The notes under the pieces are model-generated. The model saw nothing but the letters and a program-made list of their open reading frames with translations, searched no databases and was not told the DNA's origin. Shown piece by piece: positions 53,572-61,842 of a stretch of 64,000 nucleotides of DNA (the stretch's first letter is position 1; each line of letters starts with the position of its first letter). The position numbers and the translations under genes are program-made. Source of the stretch: Novipirellula caenicola (GTDB taxonomy: Bacteria > Planctomycetota > Planctomycetia > Pirellulales > Pirellulaceae); the NCBI RefSeq assembly GCF_039545035.1, contig NZ_BAABRO010000012.1, positions 235,157 to 299,156 of the forward strand, written 5' to 3'.

Positions 53572-53975
53572 CCCCCTTTACATGCTTCTTCGGCGTCAAA
53601 CGCCGCGAAACGTACATTACCGATTGACGCTGAATCCAGTCGCTGGAGAAAACAGATCACGACCTTGCTAGGCACCGGCCGCAACGAGCGAAATGTGACG
53701 GTATCGGTCTCGATGTTGACAATAAACGATACGCCCGTCGGCGACAAAGCCTGTTTGGCAGCCGCGACTTGTGAAGCCGTAACGCCGTCGTATCCCAGAT
53801 CGGTCGCTGCGTCCATAGCGGCGGTCATGCAGCTCAGCGGTAATTCGCCATCAACTAGAATTGTCGCTTTCGAGTCGTCTAGTGTAACTGTCATTTGCTG
53901 CTTTGTCTCAGCAGCACAAAGCCCACTGCCAGCGACTAACGTTAACACCAAGAGGATCAAGTGATTGTGTGTCAA
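53490..53975 (-). CDS. cassette secreted hypothetical protein
   Basis: 161 aa from TTG 53975 with a GGAG site 9 nt upstream. The signal peptide reads LTHNHLILLVLTLVAGSGLC ending near CAAET. The mature part is a small alpha/beta domain (ETKQQMTVTLDDSKATILVD, TGVSFIVNIETDTVTFRSLR). The frame crosses a run of nine G (poly-C on plus), so the true C-terminus may differ if the run is variable. No family recognised. Confidence 0.62.
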   Translation of the reverse strand: MTHNHLILLVLTLVAGSGLCAAETKQQMTVTLDDSKATILVDGELPLSCMTAAMDAATDLGYDGVTASQVAAAKQALSPTGVSFIVNIETDTVTFRSLRPVPSKVVICFLQRLDSASIGNVRFAAFDAEEACKGGGQPDAPASASPGDSTIEDQPRRPGDR

Positions 53976-54008
53976 CGATTGGACTCCGTAATTTTTAATT
54001 GCATCGGG

Positions 54009-54096
54009 GAACGGCCGCGGTAACGGGGTTCGAGGATTTGATGTTTTATTAAAGTGGACTGGCTCGCGAACTCCCGTTGACCGCATGGTTCTGACC
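54009..54096 (-). repeat. attC-like site 4 (in cassette copy A)
   Basis: Minus-strand ends GTCAGAACC and CGGCCGTTC. Arms GCGGTCAACGGGAGTTCG and CGAACCCCGTTACCGC pair with two unpaired bases, the typical extrahelical bases of attC. Confidence 0.7.
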
Positions 54097-54396
54097 GCGA
54101 GCGGTGCTTACCAAGCTTGCAGCGAAACGAGCCCGACGTTGCATGAGTTTACCATGAGTCGATCCAGTCAAGCAAGTAAATGGGGACGCTGCCAGCGCCG
54201 GAGCAATGGCCAAAAGATGTGGGGCAGAAAGATGATTGCGATCGAAGCAATTGAACGGGGTAGGAAACGCAAGTGCAACCGCAGGTCGCGTCCGCCTGCG
54301 ATAGTCGACCGAAGCAAAAACGGTCCATTGCGTCAATGCACTGGTAGCATTCACGTCCGCCACGACACTCGCATCGTCATGCCCGCATTCGGTCAC
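54049..54396 (-). CDS. cassette hypothetical protein (copy A)
   Basis: A 115-aa frame (MTECGHDDASVVADVNATSA) in the orientation expected for the cassette, with its stop in the attC-like site. The composition is Ala/Arg/Ser-rich and no family was recognised. It may be a real cassette gene or chance. An identical frame lies at 58553-58900. Confidence 0.45.
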   Translation of the reverse strand: MTECGHDDASVVADVNATSALTQWTVFASVDYRRRTRPAVALAFPTPFNCFDRNHLSAPHLLAIAPALAASPFTCLTGSTHGKLMQRRARFAASLVSTARGQNHAVNGSSRASPL

Positions 54397-54432
54397 ATTG
54401 GAGGTCGAATCAAAAACGACTCAAGCGTGTCA

Positions 54433-54519
54433 GAACGGCCCGGATCACGGGGACCGAGGAGTTGACTTTGATTTCAAGACCGACTGCGCCGAGGTCTCCC
54501 GTGCATCCGATGGTTCTGC
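54433..54519 (-). repeat. attC-like site 5
   Basis: Minus-strand GCAGAACCATCGGATGCACG at one end and CCGTGATCCGGGCCGTTC at the other. Inner arms GAGACCTCGG and CTCGGTCCCC pair with one bulge. Confidence 0.65.
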
Positions 54520-55308
54520 ATCTTCTGCGGCAAAACGAACGTGGAATCGTCGTGCCGCGTTCGCCGTGTTCTTTGGGAGGCCAGTATACGCAATAGCACC
54601 AATTGCGTCGTCTTCGGATAGACAAAAATCGACACTCGTGTCGTCTGGATAGCCGTATCTTGGCCCTGCGTTAGCATCAGGGCGTCGTTGGGAATAGTGC
54701 TCGGCAACGGAAATCAATCGCCCCAAGCGATATCCTGATTCGTTCGCAAATACCTCTGCCGTGTTGCGAGCATTTTGCATTGCTTCCCTCAACGCATCGT
54801 CCGCGGAAACATTTGTTGCATAGATTGGCACAGGCGCGTGAAATGTGAAGTTGTGCTTCGTTCGTCCAAAGAATGGGCGTGGCAATGCTGAGAAGTGGCG
54901 TTCTGTTGCGGCCATCGCCGACATGAGGACGTCCATGCTCTTGTTGCGTATCGCGATTCGATGAACGACGGACTTCGTCGATGACCAAAAATTCTGTACC
55001 GCTTCACCGCCGCCCTCGCGTATCTCGGAATTGGTTAGTCCGCAGTCTTTCAATATGCCAATAACCGTTTCCCGCGATTCGAGAGCTTGATCGAAGCAGG
55101 TCACTTTCCTTCCGGAGGATGTAGACAGTTCGAGCGTTGCCTCATAGCTTTCGATGTCGCGTTCCACTCGGACAGTCGCTATCACTTCGATAAATCGCAA
55201 CAGTCTGTCTCCGATGCAGAACGTCTGCCGTAACCGGGCACGAACGGAAGACTTTGATTTCAGTTGCCGCGTAATTGAGTGCTCCGGTTCACGGCTTTGT
55301 TGTGCCAT
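54445..55308 (-). CDS. SIMPL (DUF541) domain protein
   Basis: 287 aa from ATG 55308 (MAQQSREPEHSITRQLKSKS). The SIMPL pattern is visible: IEVIATVRVERDIESYEATL, then a helix pair (ETVIGILKDCGLTNSEIREG) and DALREAMQNARNTAEVFANE SGYRLG (split here). No signal peptide is obvious from this start, although most SIMPL proteins are periplasmic. It overlaps the upstream 191-aa gene by 20 bp without an attC site between, so both form one cassette. Confidence 0.75.
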   Translation of the reverse strand: MAQQSREPEHSITRQLKSKSSVRARLRQTFCIGDRLLRFIEVIATVRVERDIESYEATLELSTSSGRKVTCFDQALESRETVIGILKDCGLTNSEIREGGGEAVQNFWSSTKSVVHRIAIRNKSMDVLMSAMAATERHFSALPRPFFGRTKHNFTFHAPVPIYATNVSADDALREAMQNARNTAEVFANESGYRLGRLISVAEHYSQRRPDANAGPRYGYPDDTSVDFCLSEDDAIGAIAYTGLPKNTANAARRFHVRFAAEDAEPSDARETSAQSVLKSKSTPRSP

Positions 55309-55864
55309 CCCTGGGTGCGTCAGGTGACGTTGAGTACATCGTTGAGAATTCAAATGGCAGCTTGCGATTTTTTGCACGCCCGTCGATTACTGCGAAGACG
55401 TCCGCAGCTTGCGCAAGTCCAGCTATTTCAGTTCTCTTGTCGCTGAGTTCTGTTTCAAACGAATCGATTCCCGTAGACCGAACAGGAATACGCGATGATT
55501 CGTCGCCGTCTTTGGTCACGGGTACGTAATCGGCAATCAGCGTGGAGCAGTGGTACACAGTAACGACGGGTTTTTCGGTTCGCAGACAATGCACGACATA
55601 AAGCCGCCCTGAGACCACGAAGCCCACAAGCGCAGTTTCTTGCTCACGCGAATTGCTGGCATGGAGCGTATACACAAATGGCTTCCCAACATATTTGTGA
55701 ATATCGATGGGCTCGACGTCCGCCGGAAGTTGCTCAATCAGACGTTCGAACATTGCAGCAGCTTGCGGGATTTCAGCGGGAGACTGTGCCCACAGCGGGA
55801 CCACTGGCTGCAGAACAGCGAAAAGAACCAACAGGACCGACGAGCCGAGCATTCTACAATTCAT
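55289..55864 (-). CDS. cassette secreted hypothetical protein
   Basis: 191 aa from ATG 55864: MNCRMLGSSVLLVLFAVLQP and VVPLWAQS form a signal peptide with cleavage near Gln/Ser. The mature part (AEIPQAAAMFERLIEQLPAD, FVYTLHASNSREQETALVGF) is mixed alpha/beta with two Cys. No family recognised. It is the first gene of a two-gene cassette with the SIMPL protein. Confidence 0.65.
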   Translation of the reverse strand: MNCRMLGSSVLLVLFAVLQPVVPLWAQSPAEIPQAAAMFERLIEQLPADVEPIDIHKYVGKPFVYTLHASNSREQETALVGFVVSGRLYVVHCLRTEKPVVTVYHCSTLIADYVPVTKDGDESSRIPVRSTGIDSFETELSDKRTEIAGLAQAADVFAVIDGRAKNRKLPFEFSTMYSTSPDAPRDGTTKP

Positions 55865-55881
55865 GGCGATTCTCTTCAGCG

Positions 55882-55972
55882 GCACAACGCTAGACATCAC
55901 GGGGAACGGACGAAAGATTCTCCACTTCAGAAACCGCGCAAGCCGTTCTCCCGTGCATGTCATGGTTCGTCG
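55882..55972 (-). repeat. attC-like site 6
   Basis: Minus-strand CGACGAACCATGACATGCAC and CCCGTGATGTCTAGCGTTGT, with inner GAGAACGG and CCGTTCCC. The stop codon of the 278-aa gene lies in its right end. Confidence 0.65.
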
Positions 55973-56796
55973 GTGTATTTGGTTCGCGAGAGATCGTTGT
56001 GTCGTTGATAGACGCGAACAATCGGAATCCCGTTGCTAGAAAGTTGATTGTACCGTGGCAAATCTTTGCGAGGACAAAAAAGGTGTGCTGAACTCAGCGA
56101 CTTGCGTTGCAGTATCGCAACAGCCGCACCGGCGATTGGATCACCGCAGAGATCAATCGAAAAATGTGAAAGTGACGGTTGTCGTTCGAGAAAGGCGACT
56201 GACTCAGTTGAAGGAATCATTCCCGCAATGTCCACATGCGTGAGGTTGGTAGTCGCCCAGTACACAAACAAATCGGACGAAGCATCGTTGTTACCATATT
56301 GTAGTGTTGTCAGGCCATTCTGATGTTGAATCCAGGAAATCGTCTCGTCGGAAACAGTGCAATCGACTACGGTAAGTTGCGTAAGCGAGTCATTCGACCT
56401 CAGTCGATCCAAATTGTAGTTGTCCAATTCGCAAGACGTGAAAACCAGCATCCCGAGCGATTCGCCACCGATCAGTGTTACCGGCGAGCGTGATTTTAGA
56501 TTCGACACATAGAGTTGTTGAACTGTGGGAGCGATTGTAAGCATCGGCGATTGATCCACGTTGCATGCGCGAATCGACAAGACACGCAGGTTCGTGCATC
56601 GTTCGATGAGACGAAGATCATCGGCTCCAAATTGACGCCCTCGCAAGGTGAGGTGTGTCACCCCAGTGACGTCGTCGCGTGCCTGAGGAATTGCGGCGTC
56701 AAACTCAAGTTCGAGCACGGCCGGATGAATCACAGGCGTCGGCGCGCAACCTGGGGCGAGAGAAGCAATTGCAAGGCAGATCAACGCGTTGCGCAT
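55960..56796 (-). CDS. leucine-rich-repeat-like lipoprotein (cassette)
   Basis: 278 aa. Lipoprotein signal MRNALICLAIASLAPGCAP with lipobox LAPGC (Cys-17). The mature part has repeats of the LRR type: LTLRGRQFGADDLRLIERCT, NLRVLSIRACNVDQ, and later NDSLTQLTVVDCTVSDETIS. Such LRR lipoproteins are common in planctomycetes and may bind other proteins at the cell surface. It is a single-gene cassette. Confidence 0.72.
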   Translation of the reverse strand: MRNALICLAIASLAPGCAPTPVIHPAVLELEFDAAIPQARDDVTGVTHLTLRGRQFGADDLRLIERCTNLRVLSIRACNVDQSPMLTIAPTVQQLYVSNLKSRSPVTLIGGESLGMLVFTSCELDNYNLDRLRSNDSLTQLTVVDCTVSDETISWIQHQNGLTTLQYGNNDASSDLFVYWATTNLTHVDIAGMIPSTESVAFLERQPSLSHFSIDLCGDPIAGAAVAILQRKSLSSAHLFCPRKDLPRYNQLSSNGIPIVRVYQRHNDLSRTKYTDEP

Positions 56797-56811
56797 CGTG
56801 TGTCTTCAGTC

Positions 56812-56905
56812 CGACGAACGTCCGCCGTCACCGAGCCGGAAGTGACGACTATCCACTGTAAAAAATGCCGCAAGTCCGGCTTCGTGTTAACGGCATGGTT
56901 ATCCG
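56812..56905 (-). repeat. attC-like site 7
   Basis: Minus-strand GCGGATAACCATGCCGTTAA and CGGTGACGGCGGACGTTCG. Inner arms GAAGCCGGACTTGCGG and CTTCCGGCTCGG pair imperfectly. Confidence 0.68.
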
Positions 56906-56913
56906 CGAAAGTG

Positions 56914-57891
56914 CTAGGGCGTTGGGCAATCCGAGGATTTGGAAGTCGCTCGGAATCGTCGGTAAACCACGAAAATTAGAGTTAGAGCCGCCCCGAAAGT
57001 CACAGCGTACGCAAGCCGATAGTTAGTAGTCTCAGTGTTTGCTGGATACGGGATCCCGACATCGAAGATACTTAACGGCGCTGGATTACGGTCAAGCGAC
57101 GTCAACGAAATTTCATAATCCATATCCGCGTCAGAATCAAAGCATCGTCGAGGTAGCCCAGCGATTTCTTTGTCGTATTGAAGGTGGCGTTTTTGACGGT
57201 ATGTATGTTTGCCATCCTTCGTGACGGCCTCACGTTCCCAAGAGCTGACAAGGTAGGTGTTGGGATCAACGTTTGCAGCGTAAGTCAGGCGGCCCTGCAA
57301 TCGTTCTTCAACAATTTCAAACGTCAGTTTTGATGGATCTGAATCATCGACTGCTAGCGAGACAACGTCTTCAGAGCCTTCGAGCCATTTTGAGATATAG
57401 GTTGAAAGCCGAGTGTCTCCGACGCTAATACCTGCATTGAACACGGGGAAGTCTTGGGGATGCGGCGGCGGTCTCGTGCAAGTTGTTGCGGTGCAGCCCC
57501 AGTTTGACCGAAGCGGCTGGTCCGGAACAGCAAGTGATCTTCCGACCACTCCAATCTGTTGCCCGTTAGAGTATTTGGTAATGTCTAACCTGGACCACTC
57601 ACCGTGCCGCGCCCAGTACTCGAACCTCCGCTCTTCAGGTTCATGCTTCAGTCCAGTGGCGGGGTCTGTCCAAGAGCCAGACTTTTCGACCCAGACAAAA
57701 TGCCCGTCGTCGTAAAAGCCTGAACTTTTGGCGTGCGACTCTTGTATGCGAGCAAGAAGCTCTGAATTCGACGCTGGATTCCCCTGTGCTGCAAGGCAAT
57801 TCGCCTGTAGGACGCAAAGCAAAAAAGCGAAAACTATAGGTTGGGGCACGTGCTTGCTTTCGTTGGGGCCGCTATGAAGCAGTTCGTGCAT
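56914..57891 (-). CDS. cassette secreted protein with C-terminal membrane helix
   Basis: 325 aa from ATG 57891, chosen because it gives a compact signal peptide (VPQPIVFAFLLCVLQANCLA). The mature part is a beta-rich domain (GFYDDGHFVWVEKSGSWTDP). A membrane helix lies near the end (AYAVTFGAALTLIFVVYRRF), followed by a short basic tail. The layout suggests surface exposure. No family recognised. Confidence 0.66.
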   Translation of the reverse strand: MHELLHSGPNESKHVPQPIVFAFLLCVLQANCLAAQGNPASNSELLARIQESHAKSSGFYDDGHFVWVEKSGSWTDPATGLKHEPEERRFEYWARHGEWSRLDITKYSNGQQIGVVGRSLAVPDQPLRSNWGCTATTCTRPPPHPQDFPVFNAGISVGDTRLSTYISKWLEGSEDVVSLAVDDSDPSKLTFEIVEERLQGRLTYAANVDPNTYLVSSWEREAVTKDGKHTYRQKRHLQYDKEIAGLPRRCFDSDADMDYEISLTSLDRNPAPLSIFDVGIPYPANTETTNYRLAYAVTFGAALTLIFVVYRRFRATSKSSDCPTP

Positions 57892-57918
57892 CCTTTTGAG
57901 CAGCGAATATCCACTCGG

Positions 57919-58010
57919 TCGGATAACGGCGGACATCACCGAGTACGCGCGGTTGACGTTCCATTTGTAGACGCCTTATCGCGTACTTCGGTGGATGTCA
58001 TGGTTCGTCG
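57919..58010 (-). repeat. attC-like site 8
   Basis: Minus-strand CGACGAACCATGACATCCAC and GTGATGTCCGCCGTTATCC, with inner CGAAGTACGCG and CGCGTACTCGG. Very similar in plan to site 6. Confidence 0.7.
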
Positions 58011-58450
58011 CTTTCGTCAGTGTCGGTGAAAGGCTCTGACGACGAGACTATTCTATGGCCACAGCGGTACCAACCGTAAGTGTATTGGGCCCATAAGTAG
58101 TCCCATGCACCGTCATCGCTGATCTCGTAGACCGGAGTATAGAAGGAATCTCGCCAGTTGATAACTCGGTTCACCGATTGCTTGCGACCTGCGGCACTCA
58201 GATACCCAATCAACATCTGAGTTGGGCCGAGCGAGAGAGCGTAAGGCGGAATAAGCAAAGCCGCAGCAATAGCGATTTCTGCGAGCAACGGCGGGTTACG
58301 CGTACGATGTCGTCGACGTACGAGATAAGCTGAGATCGGAATAAACGAAAATGCGAACGCGCTAGCAGCGGGAAAGCCGAGCACGACTGCAACGACTAGC
58401 ACAACGAGAAACATTGTCTTGACCGAGAATCTCAATTGCGGACTCGACAA
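57998..58450 (-). CDS. cassette membrane protein
   Basis: 150 aa starting at TTG 58450 (MSSPQLRFSVKTMFLVVLVV). Two or three membrane helices at about 10-42 and 58-75, then an acidic, Tyr/Trp-rich extracytoplasmic tail. The N-terminal RFSVKTMFLVVLVVAV pattern is common in planctomycete membrane proteins. The stop lies in attC-like site 8. Confidence 0.65.
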   Translation of the reverse strand: MSSPQLRFSVKTMFLVVLVVAVVLGFPAASAFAFSFIPISAYLVRRRHRTRNPPLLAEIAIAAALLIPPYALSLGPTQMLIGYLSAAGRKQSVNRVINWRDSFYTPVYEISDDGAWDYLWAQYTYGWYRCGHRIVSSSEPFTDTDESDEP

Positions 58451-58512
58451 GTCTCGTAGTATCGCTTTGGGTCTAAGATTGGCTCAGGCATATGTGAGTC
58501 TGCTAAGTCGAC

Positions 58513-58940
58513 GAACGGCCGCGGTAACGGGGTTCGAGGATTTGATGTTTTATTAAAGTGGACTGGCTCGCGAACTCCCGTTGACCGCATGGTTCTGACC
58601 GCGAGCGGTGCTTACCAAGCTTGCAGCGAAACGAGCCCGACGTTGCATGAGTTTACCATGAGTCGATCCAGTCAAGCAAGTAAATGGGGACGCTGCCAGC
58701 GCCGGAGCAATGGCCAAAAGATGTGGGGCAGAAAGATGATTGCGATCGAAGCAATTGAACGGGGTAGGAAACGCAAGTGCAACCGCAGGTCGCGTCCGCC
58801 TGCGATAGTCGACCGAAGCAAAAACGGTCCATTGCGTCAATGCACTGGTAGCATTCACGTCCGCCACGACACTCGCATCGTCATGCCCGCATTCGGTCAC
58901 ATTGGAGGTCGAATCAAAAACGACTCAAGCGTGTCAGAAC
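58513..58940 (-). repeat. duplicated gene cassette, copy B (428 bp)
   Basis: Identical to 54009-54436 across the full 428 bp. It includes an attC-like site at 58513-58600. On the right it is directly followed by unrelated DNA of the serine recombinase element. Confidence 0.9.
58553..58900 (-). CDS. cassette hypothetical protein (copy B)
   Basis: A 115-aa frame identical to that of copy A. Lack of any difference shows a recent duplication or gene conversion. Whether it is translated is not clear from sequence. Confidence 0.45.
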   Translation of the reverse strand: MTECGHDDASVVADVNATSALTQWTVFASVDYRRRTRPAVALAFPTPFNCFDRNHLSAPHLLAIAPALAASPFTCLTGSTHGKLMQRRARFAASLVSTARGQNHAVNGSSRASPL

Positions 58941-58964
58941 TATCTTTTTAACCCCGGGTCAGTC

Positions 58965-59054
58965 GGGTGATATGAGCAAATTCGACCTTATATCACTGGG
59001 TGAGTCAAGCAATTTGGGTTATATCACTCGGGAGAGAGTGACTCGAGTGATATA
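58965..59054. repeat. ATATCAC repeat cluster with perfect inverted repeat
   Basis: GGGTGATAT (58965), TTATATCACTGGG (58988), TATATCACTCG (59020-59030) and CGAGTGATATA (59044-59054). The last two form a perfect 11-bp inverted repeat with a 13-bp spacer. Candidate operator or recombinase binding site. Confidence 0.6.
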
Positions 59055-59496
59055 TGGTTTTACCACTCGAGAGCATGCTGGCGGGACTGAAGGTCTCGGT
59101 CTTGAAATCGAAGAGCCAGGCGTCGTCCAGCGTCTCACTCTCTGAGAATGATCGAGTTTGATTCGCTCGCTGACGGATCTCCCGGCAGAGCCGTGCAGGG
59201 ATGACCCCACTCATCGCGGCGATCTCGCACTGGCACTCTCCAGAATCCGTCCGAAATCGATCTCAAACAGCAGCGGTCTCGAACGCTCTGGTCGCGTTTG
59301 CCATCGATACTCTCGCTCGCCCATTTCTGTTAACTAGGGCGAGCATGTTAACCGAGAGAGTCTGAGAGATTTCGTTGTTGGGTTCGGGAGGGCGTGGCGG
59401 AAAGCTGCTTTCCGGTTAGGTAACCCGACCGGACAAGAGCGAACGTGGCGAACGAGTTGTGGCAAGAAAGTGCCGAAAACACGGAAATAAACGCAA

Positions 59497-59524
59497 AAAG
59501 GCCGATGCGTGTGCATCGGCCTTT
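59497..59524. terminator. strong hairpin terminator
   Basis: Perfect 12-bp stem AAAGGCCGATGC / GCATCGGCCTTT with a GTGT loop. Flanked by A-run and T-rich sides, so it can act on both strands. Confidence 0.8.
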
Positions 59525-59749
59525 GACGTTTAAGGTGGGCAGCAGCATTTGGCTACTGTCCACGAAGGCTCAAATTTTGCCTTCATGACGGTGGGCAAAG
59601 TAGTCAACACAATTTAACACTCACAACCTTTTTTTTAAAAAAGTGTGTTAACCAGAGACTGTTTGCATGAACGCTTCAATCGACGTGCCTGATGCATCAA
59701 TTACAATGAAGCGTTTGTCTTCAGACCTTGTGCCGAAGGGAGCGGTTTC

Positions 59750-60943
59750 ATGTTGGAACAGCCTGTCCGTTGTGCGATTTATGCACGTCAGTCGCGAGTC
59801 AACGGTCGTGAATTTTCTTCATGTGATCTGCAGCGACAAATCTGCATGCACACCGCCGCCAATTTTAGTTGGAAGGTCGTCGACGTGTTTGAAGACGCCG
59901 GCCAGTCAAGTGAATCGCTTGCTCGAGCAGAAATGCAACGCCTACTAGCCGGAGTTGAGCTTGATCAATTCGATCGAGTCATTGTCTACAGCATCGATCG
60001 CTTGACTCGACGGCTTTTTGACTTCGCGAGGTTGATGGATATCTTCGACCGCTTCGGCGTCGCGTTGACAGTGGTCACCGACCCTAACTTCAACGAGTCC
60101 GCATCAAGTCGCTTTACGTCCAACATTATCGCTGCGGCGAGCGAATTCCAACAACAGCTGACACGGGAACGCATGGCGGAGTCACGTGCCGCAATGAAGT
60201 CTCGCGGACAGCGAGTTGCCGGTCTCGTTCCGTTTGGATACACGATTGACAGGATATTCAACCGACTCGTTGCGGTGCCAGAAGATTCGGTCGTGGTCTG
60301 TGATTTCTTCAAGCTCGCCGAGCGCGGAAGAACACCGGCGGAGATTGCCGATTTGGCGAACCGGCGTGAGGGCGGCCAAACTGTCTGGAACGCGCGTCGG
60401 CTTTTGCAGATCCTTTCCAACCCCGTTTACGCTGGCTATCTGCCTGGCGATGCGAAGCAGAGAGGCAACCACGAGGCGATTGTTACGCCTGAACAGTTCG
60501 AGCGGGTCCGCCAGCAAGTAAAAGCTCGGCAGAAAAGGGCACCGCAAAAACGGGATTCGAACGAGGATTTTTTTCCGCTGCGTGGTTTACTGCATTGCGC
60601 AAAGTGCGGCCGAGCGTTGAACACGAACACTAGCACCCGGGGCAACATCCGATATCGCTGGTACCAATGTCGGTCCCACGCCGGCGGACGTCCGCCATGT
60701 CCCAAGGTTTCACTACCAGCATGGGATATCGAAGAGTTTGTCGCAGCAAGACTCTCTGGTTGGGCGACCGATTCAGACGTGGCGGAGCGATTCAGCGATG
60801 AATGGAAAGTCATGGTCACGTCGGAGCGGCAATCGCTCCTGAAGGAGTTTGTGCTCCAAATCGACTACGACAGCGATAGCCGTGATATTGGCTTCACGTT
60901 CAAAGACGATGCGATTGAATTGTTTGCCTCACCCGAGCAGTAG
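59750..60943 (+). CDS. serine recombinase of a small mobile element
   Basis: 397 aa. Catalytic Ser-15 in IYARQSR, then VYSIDRLTRRLFDFARL. A recombinase domain follows (RVAGLVPFGYTIDRIFNRLV), then a zinc ribbon (HCAKCGRALNTNTSTRGNIR, CRSHAGGRPPCPK). It is shorter than the 525-aa recombinase at 49574 and only distantly similar. It lies inside the cassette array, flanked by a truncated attC-like end at 61010, so it likely mobilised into the array. Confidence 0.92.
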   Translation: MLEQPVRCAIYARQSRVNGREFSSCDLQRQICMHTAANFSWKVVDVFEDAGQSSESLARAEMQRLLAGVELDQFDRVIVYSIDRLTRRLFDFARLMDIFDRFGVALTVVTDPNFNESASSRFTSNIIAAASEFQQQLTRERMAESRAAMKSRGQRVAGLVPFGYTIDRIFNRLVAVPEDSVVVCDFFKLAERGRTPAEIADLANRREGGQTVWNARRLLQILSNPVYAGYLPGDAKQRGNHEAIVTPEQFERVRQQVKARQKRAPQKRDSNEDFFPLRGLLHCAKCGRALNTNTSTRGNIRYRWYQCRSHAGGRPPCPKVSLPAWDIEEFVAARLSGWATDSDVAERFSDEWKVMVTSERQSLLKEFVLQIDYDSDSRDIGFTFKDDAIELFASPEQ

Positions 60944-61009
60944 CTCGATAGCAAGCAATCGTAAGCTTCGAAGGCTGATCAAACTCCCCATCGTTACGCC
61001 GCCGCCACG

Positions 61010-61694
61010 GTTATCCGCCGGGTATAGTCTTCGAAAAGCGGACGCGACCAACCGAACTACGCTGCTCGCGAGGAACGACAAAGCCCCCCTGGCCATCGCA
61101 ATACAAGTTGACCTCAGGAATCACCATTTCTCGGAAGAATTCTGAGTGAGAGGCATTCGACTTGTATCCGGACACCGGCGGCATTCCAATGTCGTCATTC
61201 AACTCGTTCTCAGCATCCACATCAGTAGCATCCATATACCGCGTTGTGGTTCCGTCTGGCAGATGAAGCTTGAGTTCAACGACGCCCGCAGTGTCATTCG
61301 CTTCGTATGTGACAACGCGACTGTTTAGTTCAGCCATGAACTTGCCGACGTCGAGTGGCAGATCGCGTCCGACCGAATGAAAAATCGCTGACCAGGGGGA
61401 ATCAGCGAGTTCAACAACCGTTCCGGAAGGATCAAAAAGGGAGGCGGATGGTTCAATCCACCTTCCGTCTTCCAGAGAGAGCTTTGCGACGCTCTCGTAC
61501 GCTGCCGCGACTTCGTCAAAATCTGCTTCGAAAAACAAGACGAACCAATCGAACCCTCCAAAGTCAGAGAGATGTTTCAGGTATGTCCGAGGCTGCATGG
61601 ATAATTTAGGCTCCGTGTCATTTCCGGTTTGCTGATGCTCACTGCATTGCTGATCAGAACAGGCTGGCAATGCGACGAAAGCGGGTAGTATCAC
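61010..61694 (-). CDS. cassette lipoprotein-like hypothetical protein
   Basis: A 227-aa frame starting at GTG 61694. The N-terminus MILPAFVALPACSDQQC has a lipobox-like ALPAC but lacks the usual basic start, so the true start may be further upstream in a frame without ATG. The body (WFVLFFEADFDEVAAAYESV, GTTTRYMDATDVDAENELND) is mixed alpha/beta and acidic. The coding part ends at 61011 in a GTTATCCG attC-type end whose other arm is missing, probably removed by the serine recombinase element. Confidence 0.58.
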
Positions 61695-61738
61695 CAGTGC
61701 TCTAAAAACTTGTGATTGTTTGCATATTCTAGTTCAGC

Positions 61739-61842
61739 CGGATAACGTTGGCGATGTCATGGGGACGGAGAGTTGATGATTCGTTAAGCAAACGCCGCGA
61801 GCCGTCCACACGTGCATGTCATAGTTTCCATGTCATAGTTTC
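61739..61842 (-). repeat. attC-like site 9 with tandem duplication
   Basis: Minus-strand GAAACTATGACATGCACGTG and CATGACATCGCCAACGTTAT form the outer arms, with inner GGACGGCTCG and CTCCGTCC. The right end carries CATGTCATAGTTTC twice in tandem (61815-61842). Confidence 0.62.

Larger units (their letters stand above)
54009..54436 (-). repeat. duplicated gene cassette, copy A (428 bp)
   Basis: Identical over 428 bp to 58513-58940. Both copies begin (minus strand) at GTTCTGACACGCTTGAG and end just after GTTACCGCGGCC, the positions where integron recombination cuts (G/TT). Each carries one 115-aa frame and one attC-like site (54009-54096). The exact boundaries show that whole-cassette duplication occurred. 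Confidence 0.9.
58941..59749. other. left part of serine recombinase element, with repeats
   Basis: No convincing gene in 800 bp, although short Arg/Ser-rich frames exist on minus. It holds four ATATCAC-type repeats (58965-59054), including a perfect 11-bp inverted repeat, three TGTTAAC repeats (59328, 59346, 59646), and a strong hairpin (59497-59524). This looks like a control and recombination region of the element. Confidence 0.5.

Noticed and set aside
54085..54465. 126-codon plus-strand frame in the duplicated cassette
   Set aside because: It runs against the orientation of the attC-like site and crosses the cassette boundary, so it is not conserved between the two copies at its end.
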